From: a virus
Virus record (IMG/VR): IMGVR_UViG_3300036790_000396
Span: 82,945 to 146,944 of that record
DNA: 64,000 bases
Strand: one strand, 5' to 3'
Shown: positions 42,120-49,253 of the stretch, one piece after another
How positions within the stretch are numbered: position 1 is the stretch's first letter
Layout: each line of letters starts with the position of its first letter
Program-made: the position numbers and the translations under genes
Notes under the pieces: generated by a model
The model's input: only the letters and a program-made list of their open reading frames with translations
Databases searched by the model: none
What the model was told of the DNA's origin: nothing

Positions 42120-42160
42120 CTTTTACCGGCAAGTGCGGCAGCGAGGTAAGCTGCGGCGCG

Positions 42161-42198
42161 GTGCCCCGGCCTCTCTGGGAGATGTGAGGCCGGGGCAC
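42161..42198 (+). terminator. Terminator, identical copy B
   Basis: GTGCCCCGGCCTC and its complement, the same stem and loop as at 41288, followed by ATTCT. Confidence 0.75.
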
Positions 42199-42373
42199 TA
42201 TTCTCTGATCTCTGAGGCCATATAACTCTCAGTTACTGGTTCAGGATCTACCAGGGTATTCTACCCAGGTCTATAGTCATATTTAACTGTTTTAATTGTC
42301 ACCCATTGTGTTCGCCGTCGAAGATGAGGATGATGAGGAAGGTGCAGCCAGCACATAGAGGCAAGGAGTAATA
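42199..42373 (+). promoter_or_regulatory. AT-rich promoter/leader island
   Basis: About 100 nt (42205-42310) are AT-rich in a 70% GC genome, with boxes such as TATAGT near 42280. It ends in AAGGAG before ATG 42374. Probably a strong promoter or a long leader; no gene seen in it. Confidence 0.4.
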
Positions 42374-42517
42374 ATGCCTGGATTCGACGGAATACTGCAG
42401 CGGATAGGCAGCTGGGAGTGCGAGGCCGATCCTTCGCACCGCATCACTGTCAATAGCCGAGGCGAAGCTTCATGCGGAGTAGACCAGAGTCACGCAGTGA
42501 AGCGCGAAGAGAACTAG
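42374..42517 (+). CDS. Small protein, 47 aa
   Basis: Starts MPGFDGILQRIGSWECEA after AAGGAGTAAT. Two Cys (16, 34) and a charged end. Lower GC than neighbours. Not recognised. Confidence 0.55.
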   Translation: MPGFDGILQRIGSWECEADPSHRITVNSRGEASCGVDQSHAVKREEN

Positions 42518-42521
42518 CTTT

Positions 42522-42545
42522 TATCAATAAACCTTGCTATCCTGG
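42522..42545 (+). promoter_or_regulatory. Palindromic motif, copy 11
   Basis: TATCAATAAACCTTGCTA, then TATCCT and, 6 nt later, ATG 42550. Confidence 0.65.
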
Positions 42546-42549
42546 CCTC

Positions 42550-42813
42550 ATGATCACTTCCGTACCTCCCCGCGAGGTCCCGGCCGACGAGGCCGGCGGC
42601 CATGCCGCCTGGCACGCCTGGCGCGAGCACCTCGGCCTGGGCACCGCCGGCCCCGACACGCTCATCTGGAACCGCCTCGCCTCCCGCAGCCGGGTCCTGT
42701 GGGTGCAGCGCGCCGCCGCTCCCGGCTGCTCCCTCCCCGACGACAGCGCGCTGCTGCGCCAGGTCATGGCCGCGCACGCCGCCAGCCCGGAGGCCGGCAA
42801 TGGCCGCGGCTGA
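42550..42813 (+). CDS. Hypothetical protein, 87 aa
   Basis: Leaderless-type start, MITSVPPREVPADEAGGH. Helical, Trp-rich (AAWHAWREHLGLG). Overlaps the next start by 14 nt. Not recognised. Confidence 0.6.
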   Translation: MITSVPPREVPADEAGGHAAWHAWREHLGLGTAGPDTLIWNRLASRSRVLWVQRAAAPGCSLPDDSALLRQVMAAHAASPEAGNGRG

Positions 42814-43240
42814 GGGAGCGCCCGGCTCCTTCTCGGAGGCCAGGTGGTTCCGGGTGCTGTGCGAGATGACCGGGATCGGCTGCCGGCCGCCGGAGGAGCG
42901 GGAGCGGGCTGTCATGGCCACCGCGAATCCCTTCCTCATTGAGTATTCCGGCTACGCGCCCCTGTTCATCTGCCGGCACGGCACCGCCGTGACGGGCGTC
43001 GAGATCCACGACGGCGACCTCACTCCGGAGATGACCCGGGACCTGGGCACCTGGTGCGCCCGGACGGGCACTGCCGTCTCCCTCATCACCGCTGCGCACG
43101 TGCGCGACCTGCGCGCCCGCACGGAGGCTGATGACTTCTGGTCCTACCTCGCCGCGCGGGACGCGCTGAACATCACCGCCGTCCTCAACGCCGCCCTCCA
43201 GCTGCCGCCGCGGGAGAATCCGCCCTCCCGTCCTTCCTGA
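42800..43240 (+). CDS. Inactive relative of the PD-(D/E)XK endonuclease, 146 aa
   Basis: Starts MAAAEGAPGSFSEARWFR. It aligns by eye with the C-terminal domain of the 40298 enzyme: FRVLCEMTGIGCRPP versus FTGLCELTGIGWRRP, and YAPLFICRHGTAVTGVEIHD versus YAPDFICEWQGSVVAIETKG, ending ADDFWSYL versus AAFWMRL. The catalytic Asp is Leu and the ExK is ExH, so it should not cut. May be a remnant, a DNA-binding regulator or a decoy. Confidence 0.6.
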   Translation: MAAAEGAPGSFSEARWFRVLCEMTGIGCRPPEERERAVMATANPFLIEYSGYAPLFICRHGTAVTGVEIHDGDLTPEMTRDLGTWCARTGTAVSLITAAHVRDLRARTEADDFWSYLAARDALNITAVLNAALQLPPRENPPSRPS

Positions 43241-43249
43241 CGTCCCCGG

Positions 43250-43285
43250 CGCCCCGGTCCCCCGAAGGACCGGGGCGTTTTCGTT
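43250..43285 (+). terminator. Intrinsic terminator
   Basis: CGCCCCGGTCC pairs with GGACCGGGGCG, followed by TTTTCGTTGTTTTT. Confidence 0.85.
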
Positions 43286-43290
43286 GTTTT

Positions 43291-43313
43291 TCCTAAGATT
43301 TATTGATACTGTG
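43291..43313 (+). promoter_or_regulatory. Palindromic motif, copy 12
   Basis: TCCTAAGATTTATTGATA, then TACTGT, 7 nt before ATG 43320. Confidence 0.6.
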
Positions 43314-43319
43314 GATCTC

Positions 43320-43919
43320 ATGAAGACCATCACCGTCGCCGCCCCCCTCCTGGGCGCTCTTGCCATCGCCGGCCTCGCCGCCTGCGCCCCTGCCACCGTC
43401 ACCGCCGTCTCCTCCGCGCCCGCGGCGCCCCCGGTGCCCCCGGCCTCCGCGCCGGCTCCGAGCGCCTCTCCCTCCCCCTCCGCCACGGCGGCCTCCCTCG
43501 GCACCACCTTCGAGGTGACGTCGGAGAACACGTCCGACGGAAGCCCCGTCACCTACAGGGTCACCCTCGACAAGGTCGACCAGGACGCGCAGCTCGGCGC
43601 CTACCAGACCCCCGACAACCCCTCCGACCACATGGCCGCCGCCGAGTTCACCGTCACCGGCGTGACCGGGCAGGCGTCCGACGACGTCAACTCCGACGCC
43701 GTCGCCCTGGACGGCGATACCTCGGTCCTGCAGGCGTCGTTCGACGACGTGTCCGACGGCGGCAATTTCAACTCCGGCACCTGGTCCGTCGGCCCCGGCG
43801 AGACGCAGTCCGGCTGGGCGGCGTTCGAGGTCCCCTCCGGCCAGAAGGTCACCGCCGTGCAGTGGCAGGCCGATGACGGCTTCGGCGGCTCCTCCGGCCA
43901 GTGGAACCTCGGCTCCTGA
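43320..43919 (+). CDS. Lipoprotein with a DUF4352-like domain, 199 aa
   Basis: Signal and lipobox: MKTITVAAPLLGALAIAG, then LAAC, so Cys would carry a lipid on the outer face of the membrane. A Pro/Ser-rich stalk (residues 24-60) leads to a beta domain (TFEVTSENTSDGSPVTYRV ... WSVGPGETQSGWAAFEV) like DUF4352 domains in Streptomyces lipoproteins. A phage lipoprotein of this kind often blocks superinfection; that role is inferred. Confidence 0.75.
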   Translation: MKTITVAAPLLGALAIAGLAACAPATVTAVSSAPAAPPVPPASAPAPSASPSPSATAASLGTTFEVTSENTSDGSPVTYRVTLDKVDQDAQLGAYQTPDNPSDHMAAAEFTVTGVTGQASDDVNSDAVALDGDTSVLQASFDDVSDGGNFNSGTWSVGPGETQSGWAAFEVPSGQKVTAVQWQADDGFGGSSGQWNLGS

Positions 43920-43931
43920 CCCTCTTCACCC

Positions 43932-43965
43932 GCGCCCCGTCTCCTTCCCGGAGGCGGGGCGCTTT
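43932..43965 (+). terminator. Intrinsic terminator
   Basis: GCGCCCCGTCTCC pairs with GGAGGCGGGGCGC, followed by TTT. Confidence 0.8.
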
Positions 43966-43980
43966 GCTATCTTTATTGGC

Positions 43981-44211
43981 ATGGACAGCATGGACAGCAC
44001 GGAAGATGGCGCGGAACGCATTGCCACGGCAATTCTTGATCTCTACACGAAGCTGGTGCCCGGACGCCGCGAGAAGCACCCGGTGATGGAGGCGGTCGAG
44101 CTGGCCGTCACGGTGTTCGACCCCTCGGCTGAGCCTTACAGTGATTTCGAACTGCACAGGGCCTGGGGAAACGTTTCCGGGGAATATTACGCACAGGTGA
44201 TCGAGGGATGA
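43981..44211 (+). CDS. Hypothetical protein, 76 aa
   Basis: ATG 43981 (MDSMDSTEDGAERIATAI) is 7 nt after TATCTT, with TTATTGGC between, so leaderless. Acidic helix followed by a small ordered domain (EPYSDFELHRAWGNVSGE). ATGA overlap with the next gene. Confidence 0.6.
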   Translation: MDSMDSTEDGAERIATAILDLYTKLVPGRREKHPVMEAVELAVTVFDPSAEPYSDFELHRAWGNVSGEYYAQVIEG

Positions 44212-44384
44212 AGCTCTCCGGACTCATGACCGCCCGGCAGGTGCGCCGGCAGGAGCCGCTCTCCGTCCGGGTCCGGTACTGGCCGGGCTGGCTGAAGAAC
44301 CGGATCGAGATCGCCGTCATCCGGCAGCGGCTGCGCGCGCAGAAGGCGCATGCCGGGTACCTGCGCCGGACCTGGATCCCGTAG
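44208..44384 (+). CDS. Small basic protein, 58 aa
   Basis: ATG overlaps the previous stop by 4 nt. Reads MKLSGLMTARQVRRQE, then a basic, Arg-rich helix. Possibly DNA or RNA binding. Not recognised. Confidence 0.55.
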   Translation: MKLSGLMTARQVRRQEPLSVRVRYWPGWLKNRIEIAVIRQRLRAQKAHAGYLRRTWIP

Positions 44385-44398
44385 CTATAATCCTTGGT

Positions 44399-45031
44399 AT
44401 GGACATCTACCTCGTGATCCACGAGACACATAACGCCGACACGGAGGTGACTCCCTTCGTTCTCGACCTCGACGCCTTCCGGTTCGCCTCGCAGCAGGTC
44501 CAGGATTCCTTCGCCGGGTCCGGCACCATCCCCGACCCCCGCGAGTTCGAGATGGAACTCACGCAGGTCATGGCCGCTGCCGGCTGGATGTGGTACTGCC
44601 GCTACCATCCCGAGGGCGACTCGGTCCGCGTCGTGAAGCGGGAGCTGCGCGGCGTCGAGACGGCTCCCGGGTTCCTTCCCTCCTCCTGGATGCCGTCCCC
44701 GGAGGAGACCGCGGAGCTGGCGCAGACCCTCGCGAACGTGACGAACCTCTCCCGCACTCCCGTCAAGCCCTTCCTGTATGACGTGTATGACAACCTGGGC
44801 CAGGCCGGGCCGTACCCTGTTCCTTCCGTGCGCCTGCCCGGCACGGAGCCGGGCGAGCACGTTCCCGTCACGGGCACGTGGCACAGCACCGCTGAGGATT
44901 CCGCCAGCGACGAGGACGAGTTCGCCGCCTGGTGGGACGAGGCCGCGGAGCTGAGCAAGTACGAGGACATCCGCCAGGCGGCCCGCAGCACCTGGATGGC
45001 GGCGCGCGGCTGGACGGGGGAGAACGGATGA
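44399..45031 (+). CDS. Hypothetical protein, 210 aa
   Basis: ATG 44399 is 7 nt after TATAAT (leaderless, CCTTGGTATG start). N-terminus MDIYLVIHETHNADTEVT is an alpha/beta domain; the C-terminus carries DEFAAWWDEAAELS followed by STWMAARGW, a motif seen in two more accessory proteins here. ATGA overlap with the next gene. Function unknown. Confidence 0.65.
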   Translation: MDIYLVIHETHNADTEVTPFVLDLDAFRFASQQVQDSFAGSGTIPDPREFEMELTQVMAAAGWMWYCRYHPEGDSVRVVKRELRGVETAPGFLPSSWMPSPEETAELAQTLANVTNLSRTPVKPFLYDVYDNLGQAGPYPVPSVRLPGTEPGEHVPVTGTWHSTAEDSASDEDEFAAWWDEAAELSKYEDIRQAARSTWMAARGWTGENG

Positions 45032-45423
45032 GCGACGGCGGCGCGCACCTGAACCGCACCGCGGTCAGGGACGTCCTGGGCTTCTGCCCGCAGGGCTGCG
45101 GGCAGACCCTGCACGTCATGGCGACGGGCGCGGTCCTGTGCCTGCACCGGGACTGCCCGGACCCGCAGTCCGTGCACACGATCCTGTCCGGTCAGGAGAC
45201 CGAGCACACTATCCGCTTCACCAATGAGGTGTGGACGGTGCTGCACCCGCTGCGCGAGCGCGCCGGCGATGCCCTCGAAGCCTGTCCCGTGTCCCTGTGG
45301 GTGTCCCGCACGATTGCCCAGTACCCGGAGCGCTTCCCGGTGAAGGAGAGCCGCTGGCGGCTGCTCCCGGACGGCGCGGGTGCCTGGGCCTGGGAGCCGC
45401 TGGAGCCGGGAGGGAAGCCGTGA
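45028..45423 (+). CDS. DUF6085-like protein, 131 aa
   Basis: The order HLNRTAVRDVLGFCPQGCG, then GAVLCLHRDCPDPQ, then TVLHPLRERAGDALEACPV matches DUF6085, a Streptomyces family with a Cys-rich N-terminal finger. Family recalled from memory. Function unknown; its presence supports a Streptomyces host. Confidence 0.65.
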   Translation: MSDGGAHLNRTAVRDVLGFCPQGCGQTLHVMATGAVLCLHRDCPDPQSVHTILSGQETEHTIRFTNEVWTVLHPLRERAGDALEACPVSLWVSRTIAQYPERFPVKESRWRLLPDGAGAWAWEPLEPGGKP

Positions 45424-45584
45424 CGGAGATGCCCCTGGGCCGCGTTGCCTACGAGGCAGCGATCACGGAAGCGCGCAGGCAGGATTCGGGTACCGCGTTC
45501 ACGCCGTGGGAGGAGCTGGAGCCGTGGAAGCACGAGCGCTACGAGGCTGCCGTGCAGGCCGTCCTTCGAGGGAGGGAGCCGTGA
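45420..45584 (+). CDS. Hypothetical protein, 54 aa
   Basis: GTG 45420 overlaps the previous stop (GTGA). MTEMPLGRVAYEAAITEA; an acidic helical mini-protein. Not recognised. Confidence 0.55.
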   Translation: MTEMPLGRVAYEAAITEARRQDSGTAFTPWEELEPWKHERYEAAVQAVLRGREP

Positions 45585-45585
45585 G

Positions 45586-45699
45586 GTGCGCGGTGACCTG
45601 TGGAAGTGCCGCCGCTGCGCTGCGGTCATCTTCCCCGGCGACTGGGACATTCATGACCGGTTCCACGACGGTCTCGGCAGCACGGGCGTGAATGGTTAA
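45586..45699 (+). CDS. C2H2-type mini zinc finger, 37 aa
   Basis: GTG 45586 with GGGAGGGAG upstream. WKCRRCAAVIFPGDWDIH and RFHD give a C-x2-C...H-x3-H finger. Too short for the usual ORF cut-off but with a good ribosome site. Confidence 0.55.
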   Translation: MRGDLWKCRRCAAVIFPGDWDIHDRFHDGLGSTGVNG

Positions 45700-45741
45700 T
45701 CCTCCTTCCCGCGGGCAGCTGCCGCTTAAAGGAGGACTGTC

Positions 45742-46197
45742 ATGACACTGACTGCAGCTCAGGCCGGCTCGCTGCCCGGCCGTACCGCCGTCACCTCGGA
45801 CGGCGAGCACGCCGGCAAGGTCTCGGACCTGTTCGCCGGCGCTGCGGGCGATCCCGAGTGGGTGACCCTGAAGTCCGGCGTCTTCGGCACCCGGGAGAAC
45901 TTCGCGCCCCTGTCCGGCGCGGCGGTCACCCCGGACGGGGACCTGTCCCTGGCGGTGACGCTCGCCCAGGTGCGGGACGCGCCCGGGACGGACGGCGACG
46001 GCTCCCTCACGCCGGGCGAGGTATCGCAGCTGTACGCCCACTACGGCATCCCGCCCGGTCCTGCCGCTCCCGCCGCGCAGCCGGGCTATTCCGCTCCCGG
46101 CCAGGAGCCTGCTGCTCCCGCAGCCCAGTCGGTGCCGGTGCTGCAGCGCTACGAGGTGACCGAGGAGACCCGTCAGGTCGGGAAGCGCAGGATCTGA
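45742..46197 (+). CDS. PRC-barrel protein with truncated DUF2382 start, 151 aa
   Basis: Residues 10-75 form a PRC-barrel (GRTAVTSDGEHAGKVSDLF ... EWVTLKSGVFGTRENFAPL), a domain common in actinobacterial stress proteins. The end (LQRYEVTEETRQVGKRRI) resembles the opening of the DUF2382 domain that normally follows in host proteins, then stops. Likely a captured, shortened host gene. Ribosome site GGAGGA. Confidence 0.75.
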   Translation: MTLTAAQAGSLPGRTAVTSDGEHAGKVSDLFAGAAGDPEWVTLKSGVFGTRENFAPLSGAAVTPDGDLSLAVTLAQVRDAPGTDGDGSLTPGEVSQLYAHYGIPPGPAAPAAQPGYSAPGQEPAAPAAQSVPVLQRYEVTEETRQVGKRRI

Positions 46198-46209
46198 CCT
46201 GACACCGGA

Positions 46210-46242
46210 GGCACGGCTGCCGACAGGGACGGCAGCCGTGCC
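46210..46242 (+). terminator. Hairpin terminator
   Basis: GGCACGGCTGCC (46210-46221) pairs with 46231-46242; no long T-run. Confidence 0.6.
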
Positions 46243-46267
46243 GTCATGTCCCCGTAAAGAATTGAAA

Positions 46268-46289
46268 TACCAATAAATCTTGATACAGT
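46268..46289 (+). promoter_or_regulatory. Palindromic motif, copy 13
   Basis: TACCAATAAATCTTGATA then TACAGT, 6 nt before ATG 46296. Confidence 0.65.
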
Positions 46290-46295
46290 AGGGGG

Positions 46296-46670
46296 ATGGA
46301 GAAGACTGCGGCCGAAAAGGCCAACTTCCAGCTGTACGCCATGATCGAAGAAACGTACGCGCGCCTCGACGCTGATCACTCGGTCCTCAACACGGTGCAG
46401 AGTGCCCTGTCAGAGGCGCGGCACTCGCCGGAGAAGGATCCCTATGCCCTCAACAAGGTGCTGCGCCGGTCCCTGTGCGTCCTCCAGGACATCCAGGCCA
46501 GCCAGCTGACCGTGACGCGCCGGGCCCGCATCACCATCGAGATGCCCCTCTTTTTCGGGGAGAGCGCCGAGGAGGCTGCCGGAAAGCTCCGCAGCGGGAC
46601 GCGCCGCAGCGACCTGACCCCGATTCTCGGCGATTTCGAGATCACCGGTGCGGAAGAAATCAGCTCATGA
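46296..46670 (+). CDS. Hypothetical protein, 124 aa
   Basis: Leaderless start, MEKTAAEKANFQLYAMIE. N-terminal 70 residues are helical; then an ordered strand region (RARITIEMPLFFGESAEE). ATGA overlap with the next gene. Not recognised. Confidence 0.6.
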   Translation: MEKTAAEKANFQLYAMIEETYARLDADHSVLNTVQSALSEARHSPEKDPYALNKVLRRSLCVLQDIQASQLTVTRRARITIEMPLFFGESAEEAAGKLRSGTRRSDLTPILGDFEITGAEEISS

Positions 46671-46972
46671 GCCTGAGCGCCGCTGACCTGCACGCTCTCG
46701 CGCGTTCAGCCGGCCAGCACTTCGCCGAGAGCCACGCTTCCGCCATCGTGCTCGCCTCGGCGGACGACGGCCTGACCACCACCGGGCTGGCCCGCTCGTT
46801 CGAGCAGGGGGTGCGCGACTTCGGCACCGACGAGGCCGCGTTCGCCCGCTGGTGGAGCGGGACGGAGATGAAGAACGCCAGGCGGCACGAGCCCGCCCAG
46901 CAGTCGGCGCAGCGGATGCTGGCCTGGCGCTCCTGGATGGCCGCCCGCGAGGGGCACGAAGGAAAGCAGTGA
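46667..46972 (+). CDS. Hypothetical protein with WW...AAR motif, 101 aa
   Basis: MSLSAADLHALARSAGQH; ends with FARWWSGTE followed by WRSWMAARE, the motif also in 44399 and 46979. Such paralogous small genes are common in phage accessory regions. Function unknown. Confidence 0.6.
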   Translation: MSLSAADLHALARSAGQHFAESHASAIVLASADDGLTTTGLARSFEQGVRDFGTDEAAFARWWSGTEMKNARRHEPAQQSAQRMLAWRSWMAAREGHEGKQ

Positions 46973-46978
46973 GGGAGC

Positions 46979-47305
46979 ATGATGACAGCGGAGAATGAGT
47001 TCCCGGCCTCGTACATGCGGCGCGCAGCGCGCCAGTGGGGCCGCGACATGGCCCGGGAATGGCCGATGCGCCTCAGCCAGGCCATGAGGGAGGAGGGCCT
47101 GAGCCCCGGTGACCTGGGCACCGAGTTCGCCGCCGGCGTGAGCGAGCGCACGGCGCAGGAGCTGGAGTTCGACTCCTGGTGGGACGAGTTCCGGGGCGGC
47201 ATTATCGAGACGGACGCCCAGGGGCGCCTGATGCGCGATGCCGCCCAGCACGCGTGGCTGGCCGCCCGCGGCGCTGGCAAGAGGGAAGGACCGCCTCATG
47301 TCTAG
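46979..47305 (+). CDS. Hypothetical protein with WW...AAR motif, 108 aa
   Basis: MMTAENEFPASYMRRAAR; the C-terminus reads FDSWWDEFRGG and AQHAWLAARG, matching the previous protein. Six nt after its stop, likely co-transcribed. Function unknown. Confidence 0.6.
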   Translation: MMTAENEFPASYMRRAARQWGRDMAREWPMRLSQAMREEGLSPGDLGTEFAAGVSERTAQELEFDSWWDEFRGGIIETDAQGRLMRDAAQHAWLAARGAGKREGPPHV

Positions 47306-47309
47306 CAGT

Positions 47310-47331
47310 TACCCAGGTTTATTGATATTAT
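47310..47331 (+). promoter_or_regulatory. Palindromic motif, copy 14
   Basis: TACCCAGGTTTATTGATA then TATTAT, 6 nt before ATG 47338. Confidence 0.65.
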
Positions 47332-47337
47332 AAGTTC

Positions 47338-47835
47338 ATGACATCCTCTCCTGATCCCCTGGATCATCCTGATTACCGGCTCATCAGCCAGGTTCTCCTC
47401 GACATGGACGCCCAGCAGGACGCGGGCATCCCGTTCGAGGACACGATGGGCCGCATGTTCAGCACGGAGCCCGTGAGCCGTGCCGCCATGGCCCGCGCCG
47501 GCCGGGCGGCGGCGGCACGCGGCAGCTTCGGGCTGCCGCCGGGCACCTCCCGCGACGTGCAGGACACCGTCCTGTCCGCGGGTGCCTGGATGGACGGCTT
47601 CCTCGCCGGCGTCATGGCGCAGCAGGCAAAGTACGCGAGGACGTACGGCTCCCTCCTGGTCACCGCGTCCGGCGGCACGGAGGACGGCTACCGGACCGTG
47701 CGCGTCACGGTGCTCGCCGGCGGCGCGCTGCGCGTCTGGCGCGATCACTCGTTCGCCCCCGGCGTGCGCGAGTTCGATCACGTCTACGCGCCCGGCACCT
47801 GGAGCGGCTACGATTCCGCGGACGTGGCCCCGTGA
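47338..47835 (+). CDS. Hypothetical protein, 165 aa
   Basis: Leaderless start, MTSSPDPLDHPDYRLISQ. An N-terminal helical domain precedes a beta-rich end (RTVRVTVLAGGALRVWRD). GTGA overlap with the next gene. Not recognised. Confidence 0.6.
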   Translation: MTSSPDPLDHPDYRLISQVLLDMDAQQDAGIPFEDTMGRMFSTEPVSRAAMARAGRAAAARGSFGLPPGTSRDVQDTVLSAGAWMDGFLAGVMAQQAKYARTYGSLLVTASGGTEDGYRTVRVTVLAGGALRVWRDHSFAPGVREFDHVYAPGTWSGYDSADVAP

Positions 47836-48077
47836 GCGCCCCCGTCCCGATGGCCGGGATCCCCGTTCCGCGCTCGCTGCCCCCGGAGCTGCGCCGCGCC
47901 TGGAAGGCTGCCCGCGAGCAGGGCTGGACATGGCGGCTATCGCCCAGGGGCAACGCGATGATGTGGCTTCCCCCGCGCAGCACCGTCCTCGTCGCGGTGC
48001 ACTGCACCCCCGGCACCGCGAACCGGGGGCTGGCCAACACGATCGGCCAGCTGAGGAAGGCGGGGCTGCGGTGGTAG
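47832..48077 (+). CDS. HicA-like small protein, 81 aa
   Basis: Reads RAWKAAREQGWTWRLSPRGN, then a strand and GTANRGLANTIGQLRKAGL. The order (GW, Gly-rich turn, strand, GT..I..L...GL) resembles HicA-type RNA-binding toxins, but the usual catalytic His in the turn is Asn. No antitoxin partner follows. Resemblance is suggestive only. Confidence 0.45.
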   Translation: MSAPVPMAGIPVPRSLPPELRRAWKAAREQGWTWRLSPRGNAMMWLPPRSTVLVAVHCTPGTANRGLANTIGQLRKAGLRW

Positions 48078-48187
48078 ACCTGGCCCGGGCCTGGCAGTGC
48101 CCGGTGACCTTCGAGAGCGCCTTCTGGTGGCAGTGCGAGGCGTGCGGCCGGGGATCCCGCGACCAGGGAGCATGGCATACTGCGCCT

Positions 48188-48481
48188 ATGGCCAACTTTT
48201 TTGAGAAAGCACTGAAGGACGTGTCGTCGTTCTTCTCGTCCCTGAAGGGCGACGCCGTGAAGATCCTCGGCACCGAGGACGCTGCGGAGCTGGAGGGCAA
48301 GATCCGCTCGATCGCCTCCCAGGAGGCGTCGAAGCTCATCGCCGAGGCCCTCGCGGCCCTCGCCGAGCACGAGGGCACCCAGAAGTCCGACGCCGTCACC
48401 GCGTCGGCCGCCGAGTCGCAGAACCAGGCGGGCGAGCCTGACCAGGCCCCGGAGACCGTGACGCCGCCGCCTTCTGCCTGA
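48188..48481 (+). CDS. Hypothetical protein, 97 aa
   Basis: ATG 48188 (MANFFEKALKDVSSFFSS) is 6 nt after CATACT. A GTG at 48071 could extend it by 39 residues including CEACG, overlapping the previous stop. Helical with an acidic tail. Not recognised. Confidence 0.55.
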   Translation: MANFFEKALKDVSSFFSSLKGDAVKILGTEDAAELEGKIRSIASQEASKLIAEALAALAEHEGTQKSDAVTASAAESQNQAGEPDQAPETVTPPPSA

Positions 48482-48491
48482 TCTCCGTCAC

Positions 48492-48530
48492 GCCGCCTTC
48501 CTGCTGTCTGCCAGCAGGAGGGCGGCTTTT
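48492..48530 (+). terminator. Intrinsic terminator
   Basis: GCCGCCTTCCTGCTG pairs with CAGCAGGAGGGCGGC (one mismatch), followed by TTTT. Confidence 0.85.
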
Positions 48531-48546
48531 CGCTATAATCCTTAGC

Positions 48547-48720
48547 ATGGCAAAGCTCGGAAACTGGATCTTCGGCAAGCACGAGAAGCCTGCCGGCAAT
48601 ACCTGCCCCTACTCCTGGGGCCATGCCGCCCGCCCGTTCGAGCACGTGCACATGTGCCAGGAGGACGCAGGGCACGGCGGGAAGCACAAGTGCACGATCT
48701 GCCCGCAGGAGCATGCATGA
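48547..48720 (+). CDS. Cys/His mini-protein, 57 aa
   Basis: Leaderless: TATAAT, 7 nt, ATG 48547 (MAKLGNWIFGKHEKPAGN). Cys and His residues spaced as a likely zinc knot (CPYSWGH, HVHMC, CTIC). ATGA overlap with the next gene. Not recognised. Confidence 0.6.
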   Translation: MAKLGNWIFGKHEKPAGNTCPYSWGHAARPFEHVHMCQEDAGHGGKHKCTICPQEHA

Positions 48721-49136
48721 GGGTCGTCCCCCGCACCGGCCTCGCGCCGCTCCTGACCGCGACGAAGCGCTTTCCCGACCTCGACGCCGCCGCGGGGTGG
48801 GTGAAGGCGGTCCTCGCCGACATGTCCGGGCTCTACGCAGACAGGCAGCGCTGGACGCCGGGTGCCCGCCAGGTGGCCGAGACGTGGCTGGAGTCGGAGC
48901 TGAACGCCCCGGAGGGCTGGCACTGGACGGCGGAGGAGTCGCCCGAGCGCCTGGGCACCATCGTGATCGCGCTGGCCCGCGACGGCCAGCCGGTCCGCGA
49001 TATCACCTTCCGCGACGGCTTCACCCTGCGCCATCCCCGCGACCTGGTCATCACCCGCTGCTCGGACTGCTCCGCCCTCGTCCTCGCCGAGGACCAGGAG
49101 CGCCATGCCCGCTGGCACGCCGCCCTGCAGCCGTGA
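48717..49136 (+). CDS. Protein with a C-terminal zinc finger, 139 aa
   Basis: MRVVPRTGLAPLLTATKR; mixed alpha/beta body, then TRCSDCSALVLAEDQERHAR with a following His, a C2H2-like finger. Coupled to the previous gene. Function unknown. Confidence 0.6.
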   Translation: MRVVPRTGLAPLLTATKRFPDLDAAAGWVKAVLADMSGLYADRQRWTPGARQVAETWLESELNAPEGWHWTAEESPERLGTIVIALARDGQPVRDITFRDGFTLRHPRDLVITRCSDCSALVLAEDQERHARWHAALQP

Positions 49137-49174
49137 TCTTTTCGTAACAAGGAATCTGGCGAATAACTCGCCAG

Positions 49175-49197
49175 TATCAAGATTTATTGGTACAGTC
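49175..49197 (+). promoter_or_regulatory. Palindromic motif, copy 15
   Basis: TATCAAGATTTATTGGTA then TACAGT; the start codon of 49254 lies 56 nt further, with a ribosome site (AAGGAGATT). Confidence 0.65.
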
Positions 49198-49253
49198 TTC
49201 TCCGTCGGGACACCCTGTCCCGTGAGCCAGTTCCCCCTCCGCGAAGGAGATTC

